Assembly: GCF_004521915.1 (NCBI RefSeq)
Contig: NZ_SDKD01000005.1
Location: forward strand, 158,323 to 222,322
Reading direction: 5' to 3'
Length of the DNA: 64,000 nucleotides
From: Brevibacillus migulae
GTDB taxonomy: Bacteria; Bacillota; Bacilli; Brevibacillales; Brevibacillaceae
Shown here: in pieces, positions 53,536 to 61,591 of the stretch
Numbering within the stretch: the first letter of the stretch is position 1
Layout of the letters: every line of letters starts with the position of its first letter
Made by a program: the position numbers and the translations under genes
The notes under the pieces: generated by a model
Seen by the model: only the letters and a program-made list of their open reading frames with translations
The model's database searches: none
Told to the model about the DNA's origin: nothing

Positions 53536-54243
53536 TCACACCTCTCTTTGCGTACGTACCGCTTCCAGAACGGCTTCGTAGGTTAATCGCCCAATCGTCT
53601 GTCCGATCGTCGTAGCGGTTCCGGCGAACTGGTGAACGCCCGCAAAGTGCGCCGCTTGACTCGCGGCCAGGACGATCGCATCGCTCGTGGTGCCGGTGAT
53701 CACCTCACCGTTCGGGTCGCGGATATCGGCGTCCTGCAGCGCCGCGCATTTGGCCTCGGTCGCCGTCATAACAGCATTGATCATCGCAGCGGGCGTGAGT
53801 CTAGCATCGAGCATGATCATCACGTTGATCGTGCCAGCTTGATAGGCGGAAAATGCTTTTCTCCTGCGTCCTGCCCTGGCCCCATTTCCCGTTCCCGCCG
53901 TTGCGCAGACGAGCAGGCGGAACTGATCCCCTTCCTCCTCATGGACACCGGCATGTGTCAACCGGGCAGCGGTCAAAAGTCCGACTGTTTCATCCGAATC
54001 GTACCCCCAATGAGCGATCTGGTTCGCCAGCTGGAGTGCCGGATCGCTGCATTGGTAATCTAAAGGAACCGAACCGTTGATATACGTGCGGGCATGCTGC
54101 ATTCCACCACGCCACAGTGCGCTGCTTACGGTCTGCATCAGCTCTGTGCTTTGGATCACGAGGTGGTCTTCCCGCAGTCGTAGCTTCAGATCTGGCCATA
54201 CCTGCGAATCAAAACAAGTCATGCTGCGAAACGGTTGTGCCAT
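53536..54243 (-). CDS. cbiZ: Adenosylcobinamide amidohydrolase
   Basis: A 235-residue CbiZ. Segments SSALWRGGMQHARTYIN, GLLTAARLTHAGVHEE, VCATAGTGNGARAGR, GTINVMIMLDARLTPAAMINAVMTATEAK, and GTTSDAIVLAAS are characteristic. It cleaves aminopropanol from adenosylcobinamide to give adenosylcobyric acid, the substrate of CbiB, so cbiZ and cbiB side by side form a remodelling pair: salvaged incomplete or foreign corrinoids are opened and rebuilt. Confidence 0.9.
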   Translation of the reverse strand: MAQPFRSMTCFDSQVWPDLKLRLREDHLVIQSTELMQTVSSALWRGGMQHARTYINGSVPLDYQCSDPALQLANQIAHWGYDSDETVGLLTAARLTHAGVHEEEGDQFRLLVCATAGTGNGARAGRRRKAFSAYQAGTINVMIMLDARLTPAAMINAVMTATEAKCAALQDADIRDPNGEVITGTTSDAIVLAASQAAHFAGVHQFAGTATTIGQTIGRLTYEAVLEAVRTQREV

Positions 54244-54255
54244 GCTTTGATCTCC

Positions 54256-54849
54256 TTATAACTGTGTACTCTCGATAAACCAATGGCTCCCGTCCCAGTG
54301 GGCAACAAGGGCATCTCCGTGAGAGATTGCCTGCACCTCCCAGAACCGTCGCGGATCACCGTGAATCCATTTGCTTTGGAACCAGCGGATAACCCCGCCG
54401 TGGCTTACCAACAAAACCGTGTCATGTGGCGCACAGGTAGCTAAGATTCCTTGCAGCGAACGATCGATGCGGTCTCCGAAAGCTTTCAGGGTTTCGCCAG
54501 CCGGCGGGGCGACAGCAAACGGGTCCGAATACCATTTGACGGCATGCTCCCGATCCTCTTCCATGATCTCCGCATAGGTTTTGCCCTCCCAACGGCCAAA
54601 CGATAGCTCCCGCAAAGCTGGACATGCGATTGGCTGAAGTCCGTGGCGCTCCGAAATGGCTGTAGCCGTCTGGATGCACCGCTGCAAATCACTGGTGTAC
54701 ACAGCCGTGATCGGCCACTCTGACAGCCGCTGAGCCAGATACCTCGCCTGCGCTACTCCCGTGCTGTTGAGCGGCGGGTCTGCCTGTCCGAGATAACGGC
54801 GCATACGATTCTCCTCGGTCTCCCCGTGACGCACCCAGATCCATTTCAT
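54256..54849 (-). CDS. cobC: Alpha-ribazole phosphatase (CobC-like histidine phosphatase)
   Basis: About 197 residues with WVRHGETEENRMRRYLGQADPPLN (catalytic phospho-His), ELSFGRWEGKTYAEI, and LLVSHGGVIRWFQ. The opening and the GRWEGKTY block match CobC more closely than the second phosphatase does. Dephosphorylates alpha-ribazole phosphate or cobalamin phosphate. Start at 54849, overlapping the cobS stop by 4 bases. Confidence 0.85.
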   Translation of the reverse strand: MKWIWVRHGETEENRMRRYLGQADPPLNSTGVAQARYLAQRLSEWPITAVYTSDLQRCIQTATAISERHGLQPIACPALRELSFGRWEGKTYAEIMEEDREHAVKWYSDPFAVAPPAGETLKAFGDRIDRSLQGILATCAPHDTVLLVSHGGVIRWFQSKWIHGDPRRFWEVQAISHGDALVAHWDGSHWFIESTQL

Positions 54850-55589
54850 GACAGCCACCTGCCTACGGCCAGCAGTCCCAGGAGGCAAACCGCCTCAGTC
54901 GACTCGATCAATGCCCCATAGACGTCACCCGTCAATCCACCTAGCTTGCGGTAGACTTTGAAGGCAAACACGACCGCAAAACATGCAGCGATTCCGATCG
55001 CCACGAGTAACTGCCAGCTGCCTAGAAACCAACCAACCGACAGCATGAAGACACAGCCGAAGCCCAAGCTCCAAACGTTCAACGCTTCACGCATCCCAAG
55101 CGCGATCCCGTCTCGCGCCAGATAAGGAAAAGAGCGCATCATGACCATTACCAGTGTACGGGCTACCAATGGAACGGCGATGATCCTGATGTTCCCCGGC
55201 AGGGTAAAGAAATCGGCAAGCGTGACTCCTTTCAGCAAGAAGAGGGAGATAGCTGCGATTACCCCCATCGCTCCGACACGGCTGTCTTTCATGATGGTCA
55301 GCATCTGCTCGCGAGACCGATTGCTCCCCAGTCCGTCCGCCAGATCCATCCAGCCGTCCAAATGCAGTCCGCCGGTGATGTAAACCCAGAACAGAAGCGT
55401 CAGAACCGCACTCACCTGAGGCGAAAATGTGCTCATCGCCGCAGCATGAACTCCCCACAGCAACAAACCGATTAACGCTCCGACAACGGGGTAGTATCGG
55501 ACGCTTCGCTGCCAGTCTTCTGTCGAATAATTCAGATTCGGAACGGGAATGCGTGTCAGAAAGGAAACCGCCTGCAGCATCGCCTTCAT
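54846..55589 (-). CDS. cobS: Adenosylcobinamide-GDP ribazoletransferase (cobalamin synthase)
   Basis: A 247-residue membrane protein with FLTRIPVPN at the start, the metal-binding GGLHLDGWMDLADGLGSNRSREQMLTIMKDSRVGAMGV, and LIESTEAVCLLGLLA at the end. Joins GDP-cobinamide and alpha-ribazole. ATG at 55589 behind TTGGAGG; overlaps cobU by 4 bases. Confidence 0.93.
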   Translation of the reverse strand: MKAMLQAVSFLTRIPVPNLNYSTEDWQRSVRYYPVVGALIGLLLWGVHAAAMSTFSPQVSAVLTLLFWVYITGGLHLDGWMDLADGLGSNRSREQMLTIMKDSRVGAMGVIAAISLFLLKGVTLADFFTLPGNIRIIAVPLVARTLVMVMMRSFPYLARDGIALGMREALNVWSLGFGCVFMLSVGWFLGSWQLLVAIGIAACFAVVFAFKVYRKLGGLTGDVYGALIESTEAVCLLGLLAVGRWLS

Positions 55590-56125
55590 CCTTTGAGCCT
55601 CCAAGGGATGCCAGCCATCACCGCATACACTTCGTCCGCATGGCGAGCCATCTGTTGATTGGCTTCCCCCAGCACATCAGCGAACCATCTGCCGAGCGGT
55701 GTTAGGGCCACGCCTCCCAATCCAACTTCATTTGTCACGATTACCATGGTCCCATGGAATGTTCTCGCGTTTTCCAGCAGTTGCCCGATCTCATGGTGAA
55801 GCTGCCTAGAAATCTCTTCATCCCGCAGCTTCTCCTCAGGCAGTTCCATCAATTTGCGGCTGATCCAGCCTGACAGGCAGTCCAAAAGCACCCCCTGATT
55901 ATCGCCGGCTATCTGCATTATTTCCGCAAGGCTGTCCTTTATCTCCAGCAATCCCCAATGTGCGGGCCGACGTAGTCGATGCTCCCGGATCCGGTTGGCC
56001 GACTCATCATCCCATGCTTGCCCGGTCGCCACGTACAACACGGATTCTGTTTCAGCGGCAACCAATTCCTCGGCAAACCGGCTTTTCCCTGACCGCACGC
56101 CGCCGGTAACCAAGATTAGTTTCAA
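55586..56125 (-). CDS. cobU: Adenosylcobinamide kinase / guanylyltransferase
   Basis: A 179-residue CobU with P-loop TGGVRSGKSRFAEEL, YVATGQAWDDE, REHRLRRPAHW (the guanylylated His) and VTNEVGLGGVALTPLGRWFADVLG. TTG start behind AAAGGAG. Activates adenosylcobinamide as the GDP derivative. Confidence 0.93.
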   Translation of the reverse strand: MKLILVTGGVRSGKSRFAEELVAAETESVLYVATGQAWDDESANRIREHRLRRPAHWGLLEIKDSLAEIMQIAGDNQGVLLDCLSGWISRKLMELPEEKLRDEEISRQLHHEIGQLLENARTFHGTMVIVTNEVGLGGVALTPLGRWFADVLGEANQQMARHADEVYAVMAGIPWRLKG

Positions 56126-56161
56126 GAATCATCGCTCCTTTCCGTTTCCGATACGATCCTG

Positions 56162-57268
56162 TCATAAAGCGCGCTTCACCCTCGCGATCTCGCACAGCTC
56201 AGCTACCAGTCGCTGATTTTGCTCCCGAGTACGCACTGCGATCCGGAAGTGATGCTCCGTAAGGCCTGGATATTGTGAGCAATCACGGATCAAGATTCCC
56301 TTTTTTCCCAAAAGCTGCTGCAGCTCTACTGCGGGTAGATTGGCTGGACTTCGCACTAGCAAAAAGTTGGCTTCTCCGTCCCATACCTGCCACTCCAGCT
56401 TGCTGCGGATTTGATCCTGTAACCAGACTCGTTCCACGGCTATCCATTGCCGTGTATTCCCTGCAAATTCCGCTTCCTGCAGACATACTTCTCCCGCAAG
56501 CAAGGCGAGCTGATTGACGCTCCAAGTCACTTGCTTGTTTTTCATGCGCTCCACCATGGCAGGATGCGCGATGCTATACCCGAGGCGCAGCCCGGGGATC
56601 GCAAACATTTTCGTCAGCGAGCGAATCAGAATCACCTGTGGAAAACGCTGCAATTCCGCAAGCAACGAAAACTGCTTCTCCTCCGGGACAAAATCAAGAA
56701 ATGCCTCATCTGCAACCAAAACGGTCCCTGTCTCATTCGTCCAAGCGGCCATTTGCAGCCATTGCTCCCGCTCGTACAGCATCCCGGTCGGATTATTGGG
56801 AGAGCCGACAAATATCATATCCGCCTCTACGAAAAGCCTGTGCAGCTGCTCCATCTCCGGCTGATACCCGCTCTCTTCCTTTCCATAAATCGCTATGACT
56901 TTTGCTCCAAATTGACTGGCCAGCTTCGCATACTCGGAGAAGCAAGGGTATACCACGCCAACCTTTTTTGGCTGCAGCGCCAGGATCGCCAGTGCCATGC
57001 ATTCAGCCGCCCCATTGCCAGGAAGCAGCCAGTCAGCCTCTACATTCAGCTTTTCTGCCAGCGACTTCCGGAAAACCCGGTGCCCTGGATCCGGGTAATG
57101 AACGATCTCCGTCAGAGCAGTCTGCAGCGTTTCCAAAAGCCGAGGCGGAGGACCTAGCGGATTGATATTGGCGCTGAAGTCCACCATTTCCTGAGGCGCA
57201 CGACCGAAAAGTTCCGCTGCGGTGACCAAATCGCCGCCATGGCCGTATCGCTCAATCCCTGATGTCAT
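56162..57268 (-). CDS. cobD: L-threonine-O-3-phosphate decarboxylase
   Basis: A 368-residue PLP enzyme of aminotransferase fold: FSANINPLGPPPRLLETLQ, YPDPGHRVFRKSLAEKL, NGAAECMALAI, VGSPNNPTGMLY, VLVADEAFLDF, and the PLP Lys in LIRSLTKMFAIPGLRLGY. Makes (R)-1-amino-2-propanol phosphate, the substrate of CbiB. Start codon overlaps the cobO stop (TGATG). Confidence 0.92.
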   Translation of the reverse strand: MTSGIERYGHGGDLVTAAELFGRAPQEMVDFSANINPLGPPPRLLETLQTALTEIVHYPDPGHRVFRKSLAEKLNVEADWLLPGNGAAECMALAILALQPKKVGVVYPCFSEYAKLASQFGAKVIAIYGKEESGYQPEMEQLHRLFVEADMIFVGSPNNPTGMLYEREQWLQMAAWTNETGTVLVADEAFLDFVPEEKQFSLLAELQRFPQVILIRSLTKMFAIPGLRLGYSIAHPAMVERMKNKQVTWSVNQLALLAGEVCLQEAEFAGNTRQWIAVERVWLQDQIRSKLEWQVWDGEANFLLVRSPANLPAVELQQLLGKKGILIRDCSQYPGLTEHHFRIAVRTREQNQRLVAELCEIARVKRAL

Positions 57269-57816
57269 CAGTACTCGACCCCCAGCACAGCGGGCACGCC
57301 TTCGTCATAGTAGTGCTTCACGGCCTTCATCTCTGTCACCAGATCCGCCTCGTCAATCAATTCCGGCTTGGCACTCCTGCCGGTGATCACCAGATGCATC
57401 CCATGAGGGCGGTTGCGGATCAGCTCCAGCACCTCCTCTACCGGCAGCACATCTGCGATGGGAAAGCGGTCAATCGCCAGCGCATTGTTCAGCTCGTCCA
57501 GGATCACTACATCGTATCCACCGTTCCTTACTTTCTCTTTGGTGAACTGCCAAGCTTGCTGGAGAGCTTGTCGATGCTCCTCAGGAGTCTTGGTCCATGT
57601 AAATCCTACGCCTGTCTGGTGGATCTCGATTCCCAGTTGATCAAACACGATTTTTTCCCCATATGTCCGCTCTGGGGATTTGATGAATTGAATGACGATC
57701 ACTCGTTTTCCTCGGCCTTTAGCCCGTATAGCCAGTCCAAGAGCCGCTGTGGTTTTCCCTTTTCCATCACCGGTATATACCAAGACGAGTCCGCGTTTCT
57801 TGTCCGGTTTTTGCAT
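57268..57816 (-). CDS. cobO: Corrinoid adenosyltransferase
   Basis: A 182-residue CobO/BtuR with P-loop LVYTGDGKGKTTAALGLAIRA, IQFIKSPERTYGEK, YDVVILDELNNAL, and VITGRSAKPELIDEADLVTEM. Attaches the 5'-deoxyadenosyl group to cobalt. First gene behind riboswitch 2. The ATG at 57816 with AGAGGGG eight bases upstream is chosen over an in-frame ATG 12 codons earlier. Confidence 0.93.
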   Translation of the reverse strand: MQKPDKKRGLVLVYTGDGKGKTTAALGLAIRAKGRGKRVIVIQFIKSPERTYGEKIVFDQLGIEIHQTGVGFTWTKTPEEHRQALQQAWQFTKEKVRNGGYDVVILDELNNALAIDRFPIADVLPVEEVLELIRNRPHGMHLVITGRSAKPELIDEADLVTEMKAVKHYYDEGVPAVLGVEY

Positions 57817-57873
57817 CCATTTGTCCCCTCTTTTCGCACCTCTGCGGTTCACGGATCAATGTGTACTTGCAAA

Positions 57874-57919
57874 CAAAAAAACGCCTTGTTTTCCAAATTT
57901 CGGGTAGGAAAACAAAGCG
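57874..57919 (-). terminator. Terminator of the second cobalamin riboswitch
   Basis: CGCCTTGTTTTCC (57882-57894) pairs with GGAAAACAAAGCG (57907-57919), 13 bp with one wobble; the minus strand continues TTTTTTTG. Expression platform of riboswitch 2. Confidence 0.9.
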
Positions 57920-57979
57920 TGAAAGGCACGACGGTCCTCACGTTTTCCTTTGACCCGAAGGAAAAACAGTGTTACACAA

Positions 57980-58163
57980 AATAGGCAGGTCTCCAGGCTT
58001 GAGGATCTTCGTGATTCCTTCTCCTTCCCGTCGCAACTTGCGACAGTGGATGGCAATAACCGTGAAGGACTACTCCCCTCTTACTGTGGCGGGACCGCGT
58101 TGGATTTGCACCAATCTTCCCTTTTAACCTCACCTGCAATGGTTCGTCAAGTGAGGACCTATC
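57980..58163 (-). promoter_or_regulatory. Cobalamin riboswitch 2 (before cobO operon)
   Basis: Minus-strand RNA with short P1 ATAGG/CCTAT. Conserved cores: GGTTAAAAGGGAAGATTGGTG, GCGGTCCCGCCACAGTAAG, GCCATCCACTG, GGGAAGG, and AAGCCTGGAGACCTGCCT. Same class as riboswitch 1 with a different peripheral stem; a terminator follows about 60 bases on. Confidence 0.94.
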
Positions 58164-58201
58164 TGCGAAGCTATGAAATTTTGGTAAACATTGTATCCAT
58201 T

Positions 58202-59125
58202 TTATTGTAGCAAGAGATATAGAATATTCAAGTTATATTTTGAAAGCTGCCCAATTACAAGTAACGGTAAGAGGAAAACGAGTTTATGCCATTTTCTCGG
58301 GAACGCTTCTTTTTTAGAAACTCGTATCATATCACTCGGAAAAAACTGGTTAAAATATTTTACAACCAATACATGAATATCTTTTCGATACCACTTGGAT
58401 AACTCGTGTTCATCAAACAATTGTGGCATACCTAATCTCTCTGAACGTTTCCCCATCAAACCATCTCCGATCATGAGTGTATCGATCCAAATATGTTCCA
58501 CAATTCCTTCTAATAATTTGGGGAAATCCGGGGTAAATGGCAAAACGGGAGAAATCGATGCTTGGGTTGTAATGCCTGCTTCATGAACTGTTTTCAATGC
58601 CTTGATCCTCAAAGCAATGCCAGGCGCATATGGAGCAAATATCCGCTTTATGTCTTCTCGGTCTGTTTCGACCGTCATCGATACCAGAACACCACATTTT
58701 TCTTGCAATTTCTGCAACAAGTCAATATCCCTCGTAATGAGTGGGCTTCGCGTTTGGATTTGCAGAAAATCAGGTGGATTCTCAACCATTTCCTGCAGGA
58801 TTCCTCTAGTAAGGTTTGCGTTGCGTTCAATAGGCTGGTAAGGGTCTGTTGCCGACGACATAAATATATTGACAGGTTTGTTTTTTCGCCGAAGCTTTAC
58901 GATTTCGTTTCGGTAATTTTCTGCTGCATTCGTTTTTACGTCCAGCCATTCTCCCCAGGGGACGTCTTTGAATGTTTGGATGGGCATCTCTCTTACGTAA
59001 CAGTACTTGCAGGAAAATGCACATCCACTATAAGGATTTAATGAATGTGTAAAGCCAATATCTAAATAACCCTTCGCTTCCGTCAGGATGTGCTTGGAAA
59101 GAATATGGTTTACTTCCATTTTCAT
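58202..59125 (-). CDS. SplB-like radical SAM protein (Rv2578c family)
   Basis: About 307 residues. LNPYSGCAFSCKYCYVREMP carries the C-x3-C-x2-C cluster motif near residue 35; FMSSATDPYQPIER, LQIQTRSPLITRDIDLL and VSMTVETDREDIKRIFAPYAPG are typical of the spore photoproduct lyase-like group. True substrate unknown. The last 30 residues are strongly hydrophobic (FLLPLLVIG...NILYLLLQ), unusual for this family; the natural end may have been lost by a late frameshift. Start at 59125 behind AAGGAAA. Ends about 40 bases before riboswitch 2 begins. Confidence 0.8.
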   Translation of the reverse strand: MKMEVNHILSKHILTEAKGYLDIGFTHSLNPYSGCAFSCKYCYVREMPIQTFKDVPWGEWLDVKTNAAENYRNEIVKLRRKNKPVNIFMSSATDPYQPIERNANLTRGILQEMVENPPDFLQIQTRSPLITRDIDLLQKLQEKCGVLVSMTVETDREDIKRIFAPYAPGIALRIKALKTVHEAGITTQASISPVLPFTPDFPKLLEGIVEHIWIDTLMIGDGLMGKRSERLGMPQLFDEHELSKWYRKDIHVLVVKYFNQFFPSDMIRVSKKEAFPRKWHKLVFLLPLLVIGQLSKYNLNILYLLLQ

Positions 59126-59575
59126 AGCGATTTCCTTTTCACCTCCTGATGAGTTTGACCAACTTACTAGACAACCACATTTCAAACATTACCACCATTC
59201 CATGTAACCGGGGATTTCCAAGAACCCCATTCCCTTCGCCGAATGACTCTGAATCAAGTTCTTTTAAGTCAAATGAATATCATAATGAGTTGTTTTCGTC
59301 AAAGAAAATAAGCGCTCGGACAAAGTCGAAGCGCTTCTCGGTTTTTTGGCGTTCAAAGGTCATGGCGATATTCTGTCCGCCGTCATTGAATCGTATCCAG
59401 AATTGGCTTTCAGATACGTTTAGTCCACGCTGCTGCCTGACCAGATATCCTTCACATAGCGACCATTCGCTTGAAGGCTATCTAACCAAATGATAGAGCG
59501 CTACATGAAATGTTTTCCAACAAATACCAGGTTTTCGGAGCGATACCTCCACAGGTGTGACCTTGTTAATTCAAG
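59126..59575. other. Intergenic region with a coding-like fragment
   Basis: No complete gene. The minus strand from 59477 to 59280 is open and reads like protein (see separate entry). A G/C hairpin AGCGCT/AGCGCT lies near 59311-59333. The rest shows nothing recognisable. Confidence 0.5.
59280..59477 (-). pseudogene. Start-less coding-like fragment (about 65 codons)
   Basis: Minus strand, open from just after a TAG to a TGA at 59280, with no ATG/GTG/TTG placed behind a ribosome binding site. The translation has balanced globular composition (FWIRFNDGGQNIAMTFERQK, then a basic stretch and VRALIFFDENN). It could be the 3' end of a lost gene; the family is not recognised. Confidence 0.4.
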
Positions 59576-59610
59576 AAAAAAATAAAGCTGACCCAACAAA
59601 GGGCCAGCTT
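59576..59610 (-). terminator. Terminator of the sigma-54 activator gene
   Basis: AAGCTGACCC (59585-59594) pairs with GGGCCAGCTT (59601-59610) with one mismatch and a 6-base loop; the minus strand continues TATTTTTTTC. Confidence 0.9.
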
Positions 59611-59648
59611 AAGATCTGCACAAGCTTCTTCGTTTTTCTCAGTTTGAT

Positions 59649-61466
59649 TCATGATTGACCTGCGTCATGCAGCTGATAGGCATCCAGTTTTTTATAGAGC
59701 GTAGAAAAACCGATTTGCAGCTTCTCCGCAATCATGCGTTTCGCTTCCAGCGTATTACCATATCGGGAAATCATGTCGCGCAGGATGTTTCGCTCATATT
59801 CGCGGAGCTGATCCTTCAATGGTTCATCCGCGCTCCTCTTCATTTCGCTCTGATGCGATGCAGCTGTATGCAGCATACGCGGTGGAACGCTTTGCATTGT
59901 GACGTAGGAGGACGTTTCCATGTTAATAACATACTCGATTGCGTTTTCCAGTTCCCGAATATTGCCTGGCCAAGGATATCGTAAAAACAATTCCTTTACC
60001 TCCGGGGTAAAATCGAGCAAATCACACTTGTACAGCTCGCGGTATTTGATCAGGAAATAATCCATTAACACCGGAATATCCTCCCGCCTGTCACGGAGCG
60101 GAGGCATATGTATCGGAATCACATTTAATCGAAAATACAGATCCTCACGAAATTCTTTGTTTTGGACCATCTCCTCCAGGTTTTTATTGGTGGCGGAGAT
60201 CAGTCGGATATCCACGGGAATCAGCTTGTTTCCTCCTACCCGTTCCACTTGCTTGCTTTGCAGGACATGGAGAAGCTTCACCTGCAGATGCAGGGGCAAA
60301 TCCCCGATCTCATCCAAAAAAATGGTGCCGCCGTCCGCCAATTCAAATTTTCCAGCTTTCCCTTCCTTCTTGGCGCCCGTAAAGGCTCCGCCTACATAGC
60401 CGAAAAGTTCGCTTTCGAGCAAAGCCTCCGGTATGGCTCCGCAGTTCACGATAATAAACGGGCCATTGCGACGGTTGCTCGCGGAATGAATCGCGGCAGC
60501 CAGCATCCCTTTACCCGTACCGCTCTCGCCCGTGATCAGGATATTGGAGTAGCCTCGCGCCACTTGTTCCGCCTGCTTCTTGACGACCATGAGGGCACGG
60601 CTCTTGCCCCGAATTTCCGAAAGATACAAGTCTTTTGGTTCACTCGTCAGGGAGTAGGCCAATCTGCGCATATCGGACATGCGGCGGAAAGAAGCCACCA
60701 CTCCGACAACGCGGTTGAACATTTCGATCGGACGCGCAGTCACGATCATATGCATGACATGACCGTCTCGTTCGTAATTTTCCTCCTGCTCCAGATACCC
60801 CTTGCCGCTCGTCAAGACCTCCAGCATCGGCGTATTCGGCCATACCGATTCCAGCGAAGTGCCGATCAAATCCTCCTTCTTCATTTGAATCAGTTGTTCC
60901 GCAGTGTGATTACAAGTAGTGATCCGGCCCTTTTCATCGATCGCCAGGATTCCTTCATGAATGGATTCAATGAGCACCTCCAGCTGGTGGGTGGTTTTCT
61001 TCCAATTCTCCAATGCTTCCAATTCCGCGATTTTACTGGACAACAGCTCGGACATCCGCTGTAAAAAGTTGAGCAGGGAAACCTTGTTGGCGATGAGCGA
61101 GCGATGCTGTGTTTCGTTGAAGGCGATCAAGCCGATGACGCCGATGACATGGCCGTTATGGTGGATGGGGGTACAGACTTCTCCCCACTCCTCTGTTTGG
61201 CCGGTCAAAAAAGAGGGGTCGTAGGAAGGGTCCTGGCGGGCATTCTCCACAATATACGAACAATTATGGCGGATCACCCTGCCGTACAAATACCCGGCTT
61301 CAATCTCTCCGCCCTCTTCCTTGGTGTTGATTCGTTCCTTGTATTTTCCCGTACCAGCGATGATCGTCATTTCCTCATCGACAATCTCGGCTTCGAACTG
61401 GATTGCCGAGGAGATTGCTTCTGCTACCTGCTGTGCTGTCTGCTGAATTTTTTTCAATAAACTCAC
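59649..61466 (-). CDS. Sigma-54-dependent activator with GAF-like and PAS domains
   Basis: A 605-residue enhancer-binding protein. A GAF-like sensor at 1-150 (YLYGRVIRHNCSYIVENARQDPSYDPSF, VCTPIHHNGHVIGVIGLIAF), PAS at about 160-275, AAA+ at about 290-525 with Walker A GESGTGKG, GAFTGA loop in GYVGGAFTGAKKEG, and Walker B GGTIFLDEIGDL, then a Fis-type HTH (AKRMIAEKLQIGFSTLYKKLDAYQL). It probably activates the adjacent aminotransferase/aldehyde dehydrogenase genes, whose promoter would lie beyond the window. GTG start behind GAGGTGG. Confidence 0.9.
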   Translation of the reverse strand: MSLLKKIQQTAQQVAEAISSAIQFEAEIVDEEMTIIAGTGKYKERINTKEEGGEIEAGYLYGRVIRHNCSYIVENARQDPSYDPSFLTGQTEEWGEVCTPIHHNGHVIGVIGLIAFNETQHRSLIANKVSLLNFLQRMSELLSSKIAELEALENWKKTTHQLEVLIESIHEGILAIDEKGRITTCNHTAEQLIQMKKEDLIGTSLESVWPNTPMLEVLTSGKGYLEQEENYERDGHVMHMIVTARPIEMFNRVVGVVASFRRMSDMRRLAYSLTSEPKDLYLSEIRGKSRALMVVKKQAEQVARGYSNILITGESGTGKGMLAAAIHSASNRRNGPFIIVNCGAIPEALLESELFGYVGGAFTGAKKEGKAGKFELADGGTIFLDEIGDLPLHLQVKLLHVLQSKQVERVGGNKLIPVDIRLISATNKNLEEMVQNKEFREDLYFRLNVIPIHMPPLRDRREDIPVLMDYFLIKYRELYKCDLLDFTPEVKELFLRYPWPGNIRELENAIEYVINMETSSYVTMQSVPPRMLHTAASHQSEMKRSADEPLKDQLREYERNILRDMISRYGNTLEAKRMIAEKLQIGFSTLYKKLDAYQLHDAGQS

Positions 61467-61513
61467 AGAACCACCTCAACCTTTGCAAATAAACAGAAAA
61501 TTCTTTCATCAAT

Positions 61514-61528
61514 TGTACAACATGTACA
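61514..61528. promoter_or_regulatory. TGTACA direct/inverted repeat in the activator's promoter region
   Basis: Two self-complementary TGTACA hexamers separated by ACA lie about 50 bases upstream of the activator start. A possible operator for autoregulation; no protein can be assigned. Confidence 0.35.
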
Positions 61529-61544
61529 CAAGAAAGGATATGAA

Positions 61545-61581
61545 AGAAAAAACAGGGGATGCCATTTTCGCATCTCCTGTT
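61545..61581 (-). terminator. Terminator of the aminotransferase/aldehyde dehydrogenase operon
   Basis: AACAGGGGATGC (61551-61562) pairs with GCATCTCCTGTT (61570-61581) with one mismatch and a 7-base loop; the minus strand continues TTTTTTC. Confidence 0.9.
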
Positions 61582-61591
61582 TGTATACCAG

